From: Chlorophyllum brunneum
Lineage: Eukaryota; Basidiomycota; Agaricomycetes; Agaricales; Agaricaceae
Assembly: GCA_963576785.1 (NCBI GenBank)
Contig: OY756139.1
Span: forward strand, 744,001-808,000
Direction: 5' to 3'
Length of the DNA: 64,000 nt
Positions 38,620 to 49,342 of the stretch are shown here, piece after piece. The notes under the pieces are model-generated. The model had not been told where the DNA came from, made no database searches, and saw only the letters and a list, made by a program, of their open reading frames with translations. A program made the position numbers and the translations under genes. Within the stretch, counting starts at the first letter, position 1; every line of letters starts with the position of its first letter.

Positions 38620-40543
38620 TCATGTGACTACCTTATCAGCATCCATGCCACTGGCCGCGTCGACTCGTAACGTGAGGGCAAAATCAAGCCAATTAGACCT
38701 ACAGCTATCCAGGATGGATCGCTCGCTCATCAGCACGGACAACGCTAGTCGAAATCGTCTTCTGTCATCTGGAATAGCCTGCAGGATCATGGGGTTGTTT
38801 CATTAGTCAGAGTTCAGTCATTGTGAAGGCAAGATCTGACCCACGTCGAGTAATTCTCCAAGGTCCCTACCGGTGTATGCAGGATGCCCTATGAACCCCC
38901 TCCTCGTCTCACACAGTCGTACAATTGTCCGAGCCACCTCTACAAGCACCCCAGCCTTCACGAGATCTAATTCATCACTTCCGTCCTCCGGAGCGTATGA
39001 TTGGTCATCCTGTTGTATATCTTCCATATCAATTTGAGTTGCAATCAATTCCCGAAATTGGTCCACATGAGGCCAAACCGAAGACCCCACCAACGGAGTG
39101 TTTCGGCACAGGAACCTGACCAAAAATACCCACATCTGATGTGATATTTTTCCATCGCTATTGATGCAAAATTGCGCCTCGGATTTAGAAGGCGCGTGAA
39201 AAAAGACCAGGCTGGAGGGGTTGAACAGATCGGCAAGTGAGGCAAACTGTTCGTGGTTGGGGGCTGGGAGATCCCAAGTTTCCGTAGACAATGAGAGCGA
39301 GCAGAAAATCTCGTTTACGTCGAAGTTCAACAGATCATTGTCGTTTGGGTCAAGGATGAAGCCGAATTGCATCAAAAGGTCAGCATTGGAAAGTCTTTCC
39401 CCATAGATGTTGAAGATTTCCTCGCGAGGTGGGATTTTTACAGTGGACACCATCTCATAGTAGAGGTCGTAATCCCCGTTTTTTAATTGCGTGGATCGCG
39501 TCTTGTCGTGATCATCAGAATCGTGTTCGCATTCCCCAAGTGAACCGCATTCTGGACAAACATAGAATTCGCTCTAAACCATGAATGGATCTTGATGCTC
39601 ATGTATTGTTTCGGCACGCACCTGTATGTGAACGTGATTGTCAAAGGTATGGTTAAAACTTAGATGAGAGAGCATGAGCACTTCGATGAGAAGTATGAGG
39701 ATAATTTTACTACGTACGCATCTGCAACAGGTGTCATCGCCAGTCCATGATAAGCATCCAGCAGAAATGCTCTTGATGAAACGAGTGAAAATGCTTCTCG
39801 AAAATCGGTTAAATCGGGCTCCCCCGAAAGGACTCGTCGCACGTCGGACAGCCATAAGACGGGTAGCACAACTTCATGATAATAACGGTCAATGTTATCC
39901 TGAACACAAACAAAATTGAAAAAAAAAAACATTCGACATTTTGGAATGATCAACTCACTAGTACCGTTTGATTGGCTTCGTCTCTTTCACTGAGTCGTTT
40001 CATAACTTCTGTCCCGCGCAACCACATGAGCAAATCGGCATCAGAGGGATCGAGGATAGGTAAAGTTCCATTCCTCCTCGTCGGAGGACCACATCCCCAA
40101 AAGATAGGTAGATCCACGGATGGGAGAGATTGTAAGTAGCCAGACCACCGAGAAGACCCCATGCCCAGAAGACTGAGCACGCCCGGATTAGAGCTTTAAG
40201 CTGATCAAGATAGGATTCTCACATCTCTGAGTAAAGTGCGAATGTCAACCCCAGCTGTGCACCAAGGCCGTGGAGCTCGAAAGGTATATGTTCCGAGAGG
40301 AAACAGGATTTGACAGAGAGTACGGCGTCTTTGGGTATGCGAACCACTATGAAACTCACATAAAATCAGCCGCAAACCAGGTGTATACATGAGGTGAATT
40401 CGTCTACATGTGTCACCTGGAGGGATGAATGCGTCTTTGGAGAGGACATGTATACCCCGACTTTCGTCACAGGAGATGTAGATTCGCGGGTCGATATACA
40501 CGCCGTTTTGCACGCACCAATCCAACAATACTTGAGAGGTCAT
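38620..40543 (-). CDS. SET-domain protein lysine methyltransferase (Set10/SETD6-like)
   Basis: About eight exons give some 500-530 residues. The start MTSQVLLDWCVQNGVYID is typical of the non-histone SET class (Rubisco LSMT, SETD6, Rkm and S. pombe Set10 types), which begins with a helix and then the GIHV block of the SET domain. RIPKDAVLSVKSC, GYLQSLPSVDLPIFWG and DADLLMWLRGTEVMKRL follow. The conserved AdoMet/substrate motif appears as DAFNHTFDNHVHIQ, then a cysteine pair region CPECGSLGECEHDSDDHD, and EEIFNIYGERLSNADLLMQF, which contains the catalytic Tyr region. A helical C-terminal domain ends near MDADKVVT at 38620, reached through a last intron with donor GTGGGT at about 38848. The likely role is Lys methylation of ribosomal or translation proteins, inferred from the subfamily. 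Confidence 0.78.
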
Positions 40544-40640
40544 CTTAGATACTCTAAAGGTGGTCGACAGCAACGAGTTGTAGGGGACGGAGAGGATTGG
40601 ACCAGCACATAGAAATAGTCAGCTACAAGAGCATAAACAC
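40544..40640. promoter_or_regulatory. Short bidirectional promoter between SET gene and Cox14-like gene
   Basis: The two start codons are divergent and only 97 bp apart, so both genes must share this interval as promoter and 5' leaders. It is not strongly AT-rich and I see no TATA box. Confidence 0.5.
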
Positions 40641-41092
40641 ATGCAAATATCAAAGCACCTCCCCGAGTTCGCCGAAGACCCTTTCCGAGGTTCCAAACAA
40701 GCAATGCTGCCTGTGGTTGATCTTGTGCACAGAGGCGTCGTACTATCACTCGTATCCCTTTCTGCGTACGGGCTATATCTTGGATATTCGGGCCATGTCG
40801 CCCGTATAGAGCGGGGAAAAGGTGAGTTCAGTACTCTGCGTCACACCAACTCATCTGACACTAGGGACGACAGAGGTACGAATGCATAATGATTTGTCCC
40901 CATACATTGATGGAAAGCGTTGATAAAGTATATGGCCCGTCGCGAGGAGGCAGCTCAGTTGACCAAGCAGGTGTGTCCAACCATCTCGATTCCACTTTAC
41001 AAGACAATTCATCTCGTTGCCCTCAGGAGGAATCAATGGAACAGGCACTTGCGCGATCTGCACAAAACGCCATCAGCGGGAGATCGAATTAA
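40641..41092 (+). CDS. Small single-span protein, Cox14-like mitochondrial assembly factor
   Basis: Four exons encode about 93 residues. The N-terminal 25 residues are hydrophilic; then VDLVHRGVVLSLVSLSAYGL continues into one hydrophobic helix, resembling the DTxHR...VLTLVGGTLY segment of yeast Cox14, which supports Cox1 translation and assembly in the inner mitochondrial membrane. A basic/acidic helix follows (YMARREEAAQLTKQ) and the end is ALARSAQNAISGRSN. Introns at about 40823-40864, 40877-40929 and 40969-41044 have GT...AG ends and keep one frame throughout, which supports the model despite its small size. The identification with Cox14 rests on size, topology and a short motif, so it is tentative; other small mitochondrial proteins are possible. 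Confidence 0.55.
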
Positions 41093-41462
41093 TCGTCACT
41101 CCGTTGTCAGTTTTTCTTTCGTGCCTCAATTGTAAGCAACTTGACTCAGTCCGGGTCACAGAACACCTATCATGTTGCTTTTAGACATACCACCTGCATG
41201 GTTCCAGGCGAGGTACAATTCACACCTCTCCAATACTTCATATGCCACGTTCATTATGAGTGAGGGCTTCGAACGGAGCGGTTAGATGTTCAGACCAGCA
41301 GGTCATTACGAGGGGATTTACATACAACAACAGATACAACATTCTAAGGGACTATGCAACAGATACGGAGACACTCTAAAGGGACGATACTAAACAAGGA
41401 TAAGAGATACAGCATAGAAGATGATTTGGAGAGCGAGATCAAGATAGCTTACGACCACTTCC
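41093..41462. other. Intergenic, nothing recognised
   Basis: About 370 bp lie between converging genes, probably holding 3' untranslated regions. Confidence 0.45.
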
Positions 41463-42611
41463 TCACCAGTGGCCGAGTTGAACCCTATTCCTGTCGAAGC
41501 CAATCTCGGTCCAGCTGTCAACACCAGGGACGTTACCTTCTTGCGGGCTCAGACCCACGAAGCCGACACGGCTATATACGAGAGTAGCCCCTGGATTGTC
41601 GTGGGCCACAAACAACGAAACCGTAACCTTGGTCTCTAAGAGGCTGCAAGAAATTGTCAGTACGCGATACAATCACCAACCTGCCGAACGTGAGATTACT
41701 CACAATCTGCAGACACTCCGGACAAGCCGCTCGGCGCATCCCAGACGACGACAGCGAGGGTCGGTATAGACCTTGGTGATCGTGGCATTCTTTTCACTGT
41801 TCCTCGAGAACGCCACGATTGATGCAATCTCGCTCTCCGAGGATCCTTTCCGGGTGATGCGGTGAATCCAAATTAATTTAGCGGGGACTAAAAATGCTGC
41901 TTCTCTATAGGCTCCTGCTTGGGTGAGGGTGTAGGGCTCCCGAGGAAAACATGTGAGCATATAAGAGAGGCGAGTGACCACCGAGTGACCTACCGAGTCC
42001 TCAGCAAAACCGTAGCAGCACTTGGCGATTTCCATGACGTCGCCGTCGTTGGCGGGTCTGATTTCGTAGGTAAAATCATCGCGCATATCCATTGCGCGCT
42101 CTCTAAAGGATCTCCGGGTGCAAAAGCTCAATTTCGCCGCATAATACGGCTCATTGCTGAAATTTTGAATTCCAGTAATGTTCGTCCAGCTCCAGGCAAA
42201 TGCTCTGGCGAGAGAATCAGGTCCATAAACGGCGTAAACGCGCTCGGTGGGTACGCCGCTGTTGAGAAGAGCACCGACCATTTGCGTCATCCTGGGCAGA
42301 ACGAATTCCTGCGTCAACTTTTGGATAGGAAGAGTGGTGTAAAAGAAAGGGGGGTAAGAGTCGATATATCCTTCCGTGATCGATAGGACGAGTTCGACAA
42401 CGGTTTGACCGGCGCCATTCCTCGACGAACACACTATCCACATTTGCTTGCGAGGGGGTTTCCGACCACCAGACTCGAAGTCGCGGGACTTCTGGAGTAT
42501 CGGAAGTACACAATTAGCATTGGGCTCGTTGAGCCGTAGCGCATCGAGGACCTGCGGGGGAACGTGGAGGGCTTTGTCGTAAACCGTGATTTCTATGTTG
42601 TTGGAAGACAT
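41463..42611 (-). CDS. GNAT-family N-acetyltransferase
   Basis: Two exons encode about 364 residues, with one intron near 41643-41702. The first 190 residues form a GNAT-like or linker region (PPFFYTTLPIQKLTQEF). The acetyltransferase core follows: EIRPANDGDVMEIAKCCYGF, AAFLVPAKLIWIHRITRKG, ASIVAFSRN, then the acetyl-CoA loop TITKVYTDPRCRRLGCAERL, in which RCRRLGC corresponds to Q/RxxGxG/A. The last strand-helix unit reads KVTVSLFVAHDNPGATLVYS and RVGFVGLS. The substrate is unknown. I chose the Met at 42611 (MSSNNIEITVYDK) because a TATATAAG box lies about 130 bp upstream, inside the otherwise open 5' extension. This is a common lineage-expanded family in basidiomycetes. Confidence 0.8.
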
Positions 42612-42735
42612 TTCAACTGGTGAAAAGGGGATGTTTTGAGGGTGAGTGAATATAGTAGAGCTTGAAGGCCGAAGGCTGATTGGGAAAAGAAATGAGGTTG
42701 CTTGGGTGGCTGAGGTTACCTCTGCAGACTGCTTG

Positions 42736-42743
42736 CTTATATA
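42736..42743 (-). promoter_or_regulatory. TATA box of the GNAT gene
   Basis: TATATAAG on the minus strand lies about 125 bp upstream of the chosen ATG at 42611. The position suits a core promoter with a leader of about 90-100 nt. Confidence 0.45.
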
Positions 42744-43649
42744 GGCCTTGGTCCTTGACTGCATTGTGATGATGCCAGCTGGATCTCTCTCCAAGACCTC
42801 AAAGTATTGAATGAGAGATCCCGATTCAATACAAGGCTTGCAATCGGAGAGTGTGGCTCATCCTGATGTAACTAGCCGCTTCACGAAGCGCGCGGCTTGG
42901 TGGTTCGACTCACTAATAGTCGTCCTGGACCAACATTCATACGTAGCCGTCAACCATTGACTAAAACGATACAGCTGTTAACAGCATCTCTTTACATGGG
43001 CACTCGTCAAACGCAGTTGGTGCGATAAGTTCAGGGAATTCATAAGCCCTCGGGAATTTTCGTTCTTGGTTCACAGACAGGGCCACTTGGTGTTTATGAG
43101 CATCTAGCTGGAAAGCACGATGGGCGATCAGCACCGAATCAGGAGCAGAGACGACCTATCAAATCGTTGATTACAAATCGTCGCTATATATTCAAATTAC
43201 AACAGAAGAAGGCATTGTCGGGGAAAGCGAGAACATAGGGAAGATTTTGATCGAGATCCTGATCTCTGTTTACGTGACCTCTGGCGTCTTAACGCTATCA
43301 CGATCTCGTGCCTAATGCTTCAGCTCAACTGACTATGTACTCAATCGGTTCAGGAAAGAACAGCAAGGGTGTTTGGAGGAGACCTGGATTATACAGCAAC
43401 ACAATGGACTGCCTTTTCCAATAAACCCAATGTGGCTACTCTTTGATCGACTCGGAACCTGCTCAACTTCCCCCCGATGGTCCCGACTTCAATTTATACC
43501 TGATCACAGAACCAATCCACGTTTCCGGCCTCATGAAGTCGTGAGCTGGTTGGCCGCTAGCTGGTCATCCCCATTTCCAGGTGCTGTTGTGATTGGCGCT
43601 CGGACTTCCTTTCGTCCGACCAAGGCTAACAATATACCACATGGTCGGG
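42744..43649. other. Intergenic, nothing recognised
   Basis: About 900 bp upstream of the GNAT gene hold only short frames without resemblance to known proteins. Confidence 0.4.
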
Positions 43650-44340
43650 TGGATTGATGCCAGGGATCTGGTGAACTAGGTCCTATCATTGAGATATGGA
43701 TGCGCTGTACCCAGAAGAAAACGACCGACCGCTTTCCATAGAACCCGTTCATCCTCCGCGGCAAAGTGTTACTGCAGCGCATAAAGATGCTCCAAGGGTC
43801 TACATTCCATCCTACCATTAGTGACACCGAAGCTGTCGACACCCTGTAGTCCTTCAGCCTGACGAGGTTCGTGTGCTACAGATTCATCGATTGTCGATTT
43901 TTGGAATGGTTCAGTACGGGGGTGCTGTCCCGAGAGCCAATGTAGGTCCAGGCCCATCTTTGCGTTCGGGGACCCGGTGAAACAAACACTCATAAATCAG
44001 AATCAAAAACACAAGAACCTCACTCTGCGTCCAGTGCGGGACGGGGAACTCAACTCACTATACGATCGAACATCTTAATGAACTCCACCTCGAGCCTCTC
44101 CGAGAAAAACTGCGGTATGGCCACATACAAAGGGAGGGGTTGTTCTCAACGGGGTTGTGGGAGGTTGATCATTCGACCTCGGTAGCAATCCCTACTTCCG
44201 CTCGTTTTAGCGCCGTCACGTCTCCGATACTGGTCATCCAAAGGAAACCCGACAGGTTGGCACCGGAATAGTATCATCCACTAACTTGAGAGCGAATATC
44301 CAAGTTCAGGACCCTCATAGCTAACGCTACGAATATGGGC
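43650..44340 (-). pseudogene. Coding-like but interrupted sequence, family unknown
   Basis: On the minus strand, frames read like protein but are broken: GANLSGFLWMTSIGDVTALK continuing to GIATEVE then TGA; LYVAIPQFFSERLEVEFIKM ending at a good GTGAGT donor near 44060; then MGLDLHWLSGQHPRTEPFQ and, after an in-frame TAA at 43771-43769, HFAAEDERVLWKAVGRF in the same frame. The block TALKRAEVGIAT faintly recalls the P-type ATPase hinge, but nothing around it agrees. Either this is a decayed gene or a gene with introns I failed to resolve. Confidence 0.3.
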
Positions 44341-45630
44341 GTGGTGGATTCTCTCAAGGACCGAGGGGGAAGAAGACTTCTGAGCGCGTGCTTTTCTTGA
44401 GTGCTTCCACTGGGCACACATAAGCGTTTTCGTTGAAATTTCCTCCCTATCCATTTTGAGGAGAGGAAATAAAAGGCTCCTTGTCCTCTAATGACGTGAC
44501 TTCAAGGGCTTTGGCCTGCAAATCCCAAGTGACGCGGTACCGATAATATCACAGTCGACTACTGTATTCTTTGGCACCGATGACATTGTAGACAACAGAC
44601 AGTCCTTCCGGAGGCTTTATTGTCTCTCAGTAACGCCATCCTCATCTTGGCTAATTTCTGTCGCTCTTGGTAGGTTGAAGCTGTCTGTCTGTCCTATTTT
44701 TTTCAGTGCGCTTATTAGCACCAACCTATCGGCTCCCCCTCCTGGCACCGTGGAGTTGAATGGAGAAGTAGACCAAAACCTCATCACACTGTCTTCGAGA
44801 ATGACACACCAATCCCGGCGAACGCCACTTCATCGTCTCCAGTGGTGTGATTAAGTTCCCCACGTCAACCTCATTACTAGCTTGTACCATACTTAGAGTA
44901 GGTAGTAGGAACAATCGTCCCCTCGAGAGATCCATTCCAATCGTCCTTCAGTGAGTCATGCACTCAACTGTTTTGCATGCTGCAAGTCAAAAACTGATAC
45001 AAAATCAACGTTAAATGAAATGCCGACGACTCTCCCACCCTCCAAAAAAAGTGGGACCCTAGAACTTCTCTGCTGCGGGATACCGTCTTTCTGGAAAACT
45101 CTTTCTATCGTAGATCCTCACGAATGGGGAATCACACTGCGATTGTATCATACATGTCCCCCACCGTAATCTAAGCCCGAGCCTCAAAAGTTGTAATACC
45201 ATTTGTTCAGCGAAACAGCAATTTCCAGGGCTGAGGCAAGATCTCAAATGAGCTCCGTAACTTATCCCGACACGGGGATCAAGCTCAATCATTAATCTCC
45301 TTTGAGCACGGGACTCATCTGTGGGTTCTAAGCTCATAGAGGGGGGATATCCTTGTCCAATCCTTCGGCAGGAGTGCGAGTAACATGAAGACAAAGGCTC
45401 ACCTCCGCCGATAACTTGAAGCAAAGCGAGTGACCCGTTTCACAAACTTCGGCGTTCAACACCGGAAAGGTTCATTCCGAAGATAATGCTACTCTCGCGA
45501 ACTTGCCTTGTTTAAGGTTTCTTCCCTTCCCTTCTGAACGGACTGATTCATTGCGATGCTGATTGCATCCAGTTCTTGCATGATCATGAACCTCAAGCAA
45601 TATGACTTTGTTATTCTCGAGAGGGGTTCC
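44341..45630. other. Gene-poor stretch, no supported feature
   Basis: About 1.3 kb without a frame that I trust. Minus-strand pieces such as NPYGTPLENNKVILLEV near 45590-45640 look coding-like but have no context. Possibly part of the same decayed region. Confidence 0.35.
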
Positions 45631-45632
45631 AT

Positions 45633-45779
45633 ATGGGTTTTTGCTGTTCTAGCCCACGGTTCCGTCGGTTAGATATACAACGAGCCCGTCGCTTTGGAAA
45701 TTTGTTATATGAGATTTGTCGGACAGCCGGCGGTGAAGCAATATACCATTGCGCCAAGGAAGACATTTTTTCGAAGTGA
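45633..45779 (+). CDS. Possible small lipid-anchored peptide gene
   Basis: An ATG at 45633 opens a 48-codon frame starting MGFCCSSPRF. This start fits the N-myristoylation consensus (Gly2, Ser6) with two adjacent Cys that could be palmitoylated. The rest (RARRFGNLLYEICRTAGGEA) looks helical and protein-like. The frame ends in TGA right after a T6 run. Alternatively a donor at about 45776 (GTGATC) and the acceptor before 45819 would extend it. It lies inside a region of broken coding sequence, so it may equally be a relic or chance frame. Confidence 0.25.
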   Translation: MGFCCSSPRFRRLDIQRARRFGNLLYEICRTAGGEAIYHCAKEDIFSK

Positions 45780-45840
45780 TCATCCCTCGTGGCATCTTTT
45801 TAAGTTGGCCCTACTAGAAGATACTTTCCCACCAGGGCAT

Positions 45841-46582
45841 CTAGTCAGTGGACGCTGACGTCGAGGCATATTCGACTACTGCGGACCTCTCAGATGTTGC
45901 ATTCTTCTTGACAGCGGAAATAGAACTGCTCTTACTCTCCCTCACGCCCTTGGATTCTCACTAGTCATGCATCAATCATGCCTCAAACCACAGGGATCGG
46001 TAGCTTAAGCCGTCCCAGAAAAGACAGCACCGATAACCCCTCCATCACGAGGAACCCTCAGGTCAACCCGAGCAGCATTCGTATGCTCCATGTTTTCGTC
46101 ATTGAATCTGTCTGAAAAAGTAAATATAGTCCCAGTTTTGTATTTCGAGCGAGTAATTATCGACTCAACCAGGGGGACCCACGCAAGTATAACTTCAGCA
46201 CCTGGTCCAGTCGGATACGACCAGGCCTGTGCCTGATTTACCTTGACTCTTCCTTGGTAGTGTATTATACACAGAGCCAGAGTACGAGCGGTCTTTGCGC
46301 AAATAATCTACATCAAGCTCTTTAGCCTCCTGTAGCACCACATTTTACGATGTGTAGGACGTATCACCGGTGATATCGAGGCGCCTGCCGATCAACAAGA
46401 ATGGTTTTGCCTTCGTATCTCGTCTCATGGAACAATCTTTCTCAAAGATTCCGCTGCATTGAAATGTTAGACGGAATAGAGACTCCTACCTCACGAATAC
46501 CGATGTGATACTCAGATAAAACATTACTCTTCAACAAACCCACTGTATGGCGGGACCGACACTGAACCAGCCAGGTGTCCAT
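45841..46582 (-). pseudogene. Coding-like but interrupted gene, family unknown
   Basis: The minus strand contains a run of protein-like segments: MDTWLVQCRSRHTVGLLKSN (from 46582), GIFEKDCSMRRDTKAKPFLL with IGRRLDITGDTS, an in-frame TAA at 46347-46345, then LQEAKELDVDYLRKDRSYSG in the same frame. After a frame change comes AWSYPTGPGAEVILAWVPLV to ARVDLRVPRDGGVI, an intron-like gap, and a hydrophilic Ser/Lys tail ending YASTSASTD at 45841. The tail and several GT...AG signals suggest a once-intact membrane or secreted protein gene. One stop and at least one frame change argue for decay, unless introns are misplaced. Confidence 0.3.
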
Positions 46583-46701
46583 ATTCAAAGGAAAGGTATA
46601 GATATGTCGACTTTGTCAATTATTGTACAGGTGGAAAAAGAGACAGCAGTGACAGAACAAAAATGACGGATTAAGTATGATCTAGGCCCAAATCCCACTA
46701 A

Positions 46702-48259
46702 CTACGCCCGAGTGGCATTGTTGAAGAGGAGTAAGTTCACGGTGTCGGAAGGCAAGTCCTCGAAGACACCCCTGGTCGCGAGGGCCAACATGGCCTTCTT
46801 CAACTGAGCAGGGGTCAAAGTCGAAGGACGCTCTGGGATGGGAGCGATCCTGTCGACAAGCTCAGGCGCAGGGAGGAAGGAGCTGATCCAGCGGGGCAAC
46901 GCGGCATGGGCAATCGTGTAAATGCCACTGCAGCTCAAGAAGGAAGTCTGAGAAGCCTCGGAGGTCAACGAAAGGAGAGTGTCCTCCTTGTCGAAGACGG
47001 GGTCGAACTCTGCCGAGGGATAGATAGAGAGGAGGTAGGCCAAGAGGCCAGCAGTGTGGGGGGATGCCATGGAAGTGCCGGAGAGGGTTGCAGTAGCTTT
47101 CCTGCCGCCCTTGTAGGTGGAGAGAATGTTGAGGCCAGGACCGAAGACATCAACACAAGGGCCATAGTTGGAGAAATAGGCGCGGTCATCGCCAAGCGTC
47201 GAAGCGCCGACAGTAACTGCCTTCTCAGCGGATGCAGGAGAGTAGTTGCAGGCATCACGGTTGTCGTTACCGGCAGCAACCGCAAAATGAAGGCCAGTTT
47301 CAACAGCTCGGTTGACGGCATCGTCAAGGGCCGGAGATTTTCCACCACCAAGGCTCATATTGGCAACAGAACCCTTGTGCTTGGTCTTGCCAGTCTCAGC
47401 CAACTCTTTGGCGGCTGCGGCTGCCTTGGCCATGGCCTGCTGGGCGGCCCAAACAACACCACCGATGACGTCCGACATCGTTCCACTGCCATTGGAACCA
47501 AGAACCTTGACGGCAATGACGTTGGCTTGTTTGGCAACACCGTACTTGCGAGAAGCGATAGTACCGGCACAATGAGTACCATGACCATTTCCATCTTCAT
47601 CCTCATCCTGAGGAACGGTCTTGCCCCAGGTAGCACGACCCTCGAATTCGTCGTGCCCGACGTTGATACCCGTGTCAACGACATAGACGTCAACACCCTC
47701 ACCCCCTTGACTGTTGTATTCATACTTGGTGAACGTCGTAAATGTGAGTCTGGGGCGATGGCTTATACGAGCCAACCCCTATTCAAAGCAAAGGCGCAGG
47801 CCACGTCAGACAAGGCTGTCAGCCGTACAAGCAGTTGTAACTTACCCAAGGTGCACCGCGCTGTACCGAGTGCTCCGTGGTGTGCACAATCTGATCCTTC
47901 TCAATGTACGCGACCTCGGGCATAGTCCGGAGCCTTTCAATGACGTTCTGGGTAAAGCGACCCGCGTAGCCATTAAGGTGGCCCTCATAAACCTGCTGGA
48001 CTCCAGCGAAGTCGTCAACAAGGGGGTCGTCTGAATGAGCATCCTGAAGGAAGTTCATGTGGTTCTGAACGAGATGGACGGGGACCTCGTCCTTGAAGAC
48101 AATGATGTAAGAGTTGTTGACGGTGCCATGGGGATGGTGCTCGTCGATGAGAGGAGCGAGTGCGAGGGTAGAACGAGCGGGGATGTCATGTTGGGGGGTA
48201 GAAAGAGGGGAGGCGAGGGCAGTGGAGACGAGAAGGAGGGAAATGGCAAGACGAGTCAT
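46702..48259 (-). CDS. Subtilisin-family serine protease (S8A, cerevisin/proteinase K-like)
   Basis: This prepro-protease of about 480 residues has a signal peptide (MTRLAISLLLVSTALASPLS) and an I9 inhibitor propeptide (NNSYIIVFKDEVPVHLVQNH to AYIEKDQIVHT). The S8 catalytic domain shows the Asp in DVYVVDTGINVGH, the His in DGNGHGTHCAGTIASRKYG, the oxyanion Asn in FAVAAGNDNRDACNYSPASA and the Ser in TLSGTSMASPHTAGLLAYLL. The triad is complete. After the domain there is an extension of about 90 residues (PERPSTLTPAQLKKAMLALA), as in vacuolar protease B-like enzymes of basidiomycetes. A short intron near 47780-47840 separates propeptide and catalytic domain. The enzyme is expected in the vacuole or outside the cell. 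The stop is at 46702. Confidence 0.92.
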
Positions 48260-49124
48260 GGTGGCAGGAATCCAACCACTCGATGGGGCGCTCCGACAGG
48301 CGGACCTCTTTGATAATGCCCACTGTGTTGTCCTCTGTTTGCCCCTGCTTGCCCCCCCGCAGTCCCTGCATTTGGAGTTCCGGCCGGTCGCACCCGCATG
48401 CCCCCACCTCCGGCGAGCTTATTGCCCAGAAAGTGTATGCTTAGTTTCTTCTATCTTGCAGAAATGGGCCGTCGCGTGCTTGTGAACAGTGCTTCAGACC
48501 ACGATGTTGTTACCCCGCTCCATATCAGTCACGTAGCTTCCTTAACCATCACTCTCGACTCCGATGCCGTGTGCTCGGCAAACGCAGGGGACCCAGTTGG
48601 GCCCAGGACCGCAAAACACGATTTCTTTGGGCTCTGATGTTGCAGCCAGCATCAGAATGGTGTCACCTCAAGAGTTAAACTTGGTATCAAAGCCGCATTA
48701 TTCTCCAACCTCATGGATTCTAGCCGAGTCGTTAGATTTGAGAGATGCATTCGTTCCGTCACAAAGGTGCGAGAACCAGTCACGACGCGACATGTTTGTA
48801 CTCGTCAGCGTGAAGGGAATCATTTACCTCACCCCGTACGGCTTTCCGCCATGGTTCCGAACAACTCAGGGACCGTCGACAGACAAGATTACTTGGTTGT
48901 TCAAGCTCACCTATCAATGGTGGGTCGACGTTAAGTTACAAAACTTTTGGATCCTGCTTTTGTAACCGTTTCTCCACTAGCCCTTCGAGCTCCATGGAAG
49001 TGCCAAGAGCCCGCTCTCGCACAGCATGCTGACTGTTAGTAAGACATGTGGGATGATGCGCCCCGCAGGCTGAACAAAATGCAAGACTGCCACTCATGAC
49101 TCCGTAATTCAACACAAAATTATT
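48260..49124. other. Intergenic, about 865 bp, no protein gene seen
   Basis: This region holds the protease promoter (-) and the 5' flank of the U6 gene (+). Frames here are not supported. Confidence 0.45.
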
Positions 49125-49148
49125 GTCCCCTTCGGGGTGACATACGAA

Positions 49149-49179
<31 letters not shown>

Positions 49180-49244
49180 GGCCCCTGCACAAGGATGACA
49201 CGCTTTTCCGGAGTGGTAGACCTACGGGTCTCAATATTTATTTT
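49125..49244 (+). ncRNA. U6: U6 spliceosomal snRNA gene
   Basis: U6 pairs with U4 and U2 and forms part of the catalytic core of the spliceosome. The 5' stem-loop is GTCCCCTTCGGGG from 49125, followed by AAATTGGAACGATACAGAGA with the ACAGAGA box at 49163-49169, GATTAGCATGGCCCCTGCAC with the AGC triad, and AAGGATGACACGC. These blocks are nearly invariant in eukaryotes. The 3' part after ACACGC is not conserved and ends in T-rich DNA (TTTATTTTCTATTTT from about 49237), a Pol III terminator. An internal TTTT at 49204-49207 lies within the transcribed region. The gene sits alone between protein genes, as U6 usually does, and contains no intron. Confidence 0.9.
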
Positions 49245-49251
49245 CTATTTT
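49237..49251 (+). terminator. Pol III T-run terminator of U6
   Basis: Two T4 runs (TTTATTTTCTATTTT) directly follow the U6 3' region. Confidence 0.55.
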
Positions 49252-49342
49252 CCTCCTTCAGCAGAACCGAGACCGCGAAATTGATTGTGATCAATTAAAA
49301 ACCTAAATTTAAACTCCCATTCCTTTTGGGTTAAAGTGGTAT

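Noticed and set aside
42612..42794. In-frame 5' extension of the GNAT protein
   Set aside because: It contains the TATATAAG element and begins at a TTG; the Met at 42611 is a better start.
44100..44280. P-type ATPase hinge-like string (TALKRAEVGIAT)
   Set aside because: Nothing before or after it fits a P-type ATPase (no DKTGT, no membrane helices), so the resemblance is probably chance.
46906..47925. 339-codon + strand frame opposite the subtilisin-like protease
   Set aside because: It is the shadow of a GC-rich, strongly codon-biased gene; the minus strand has the catalytic triad and signal peptide.
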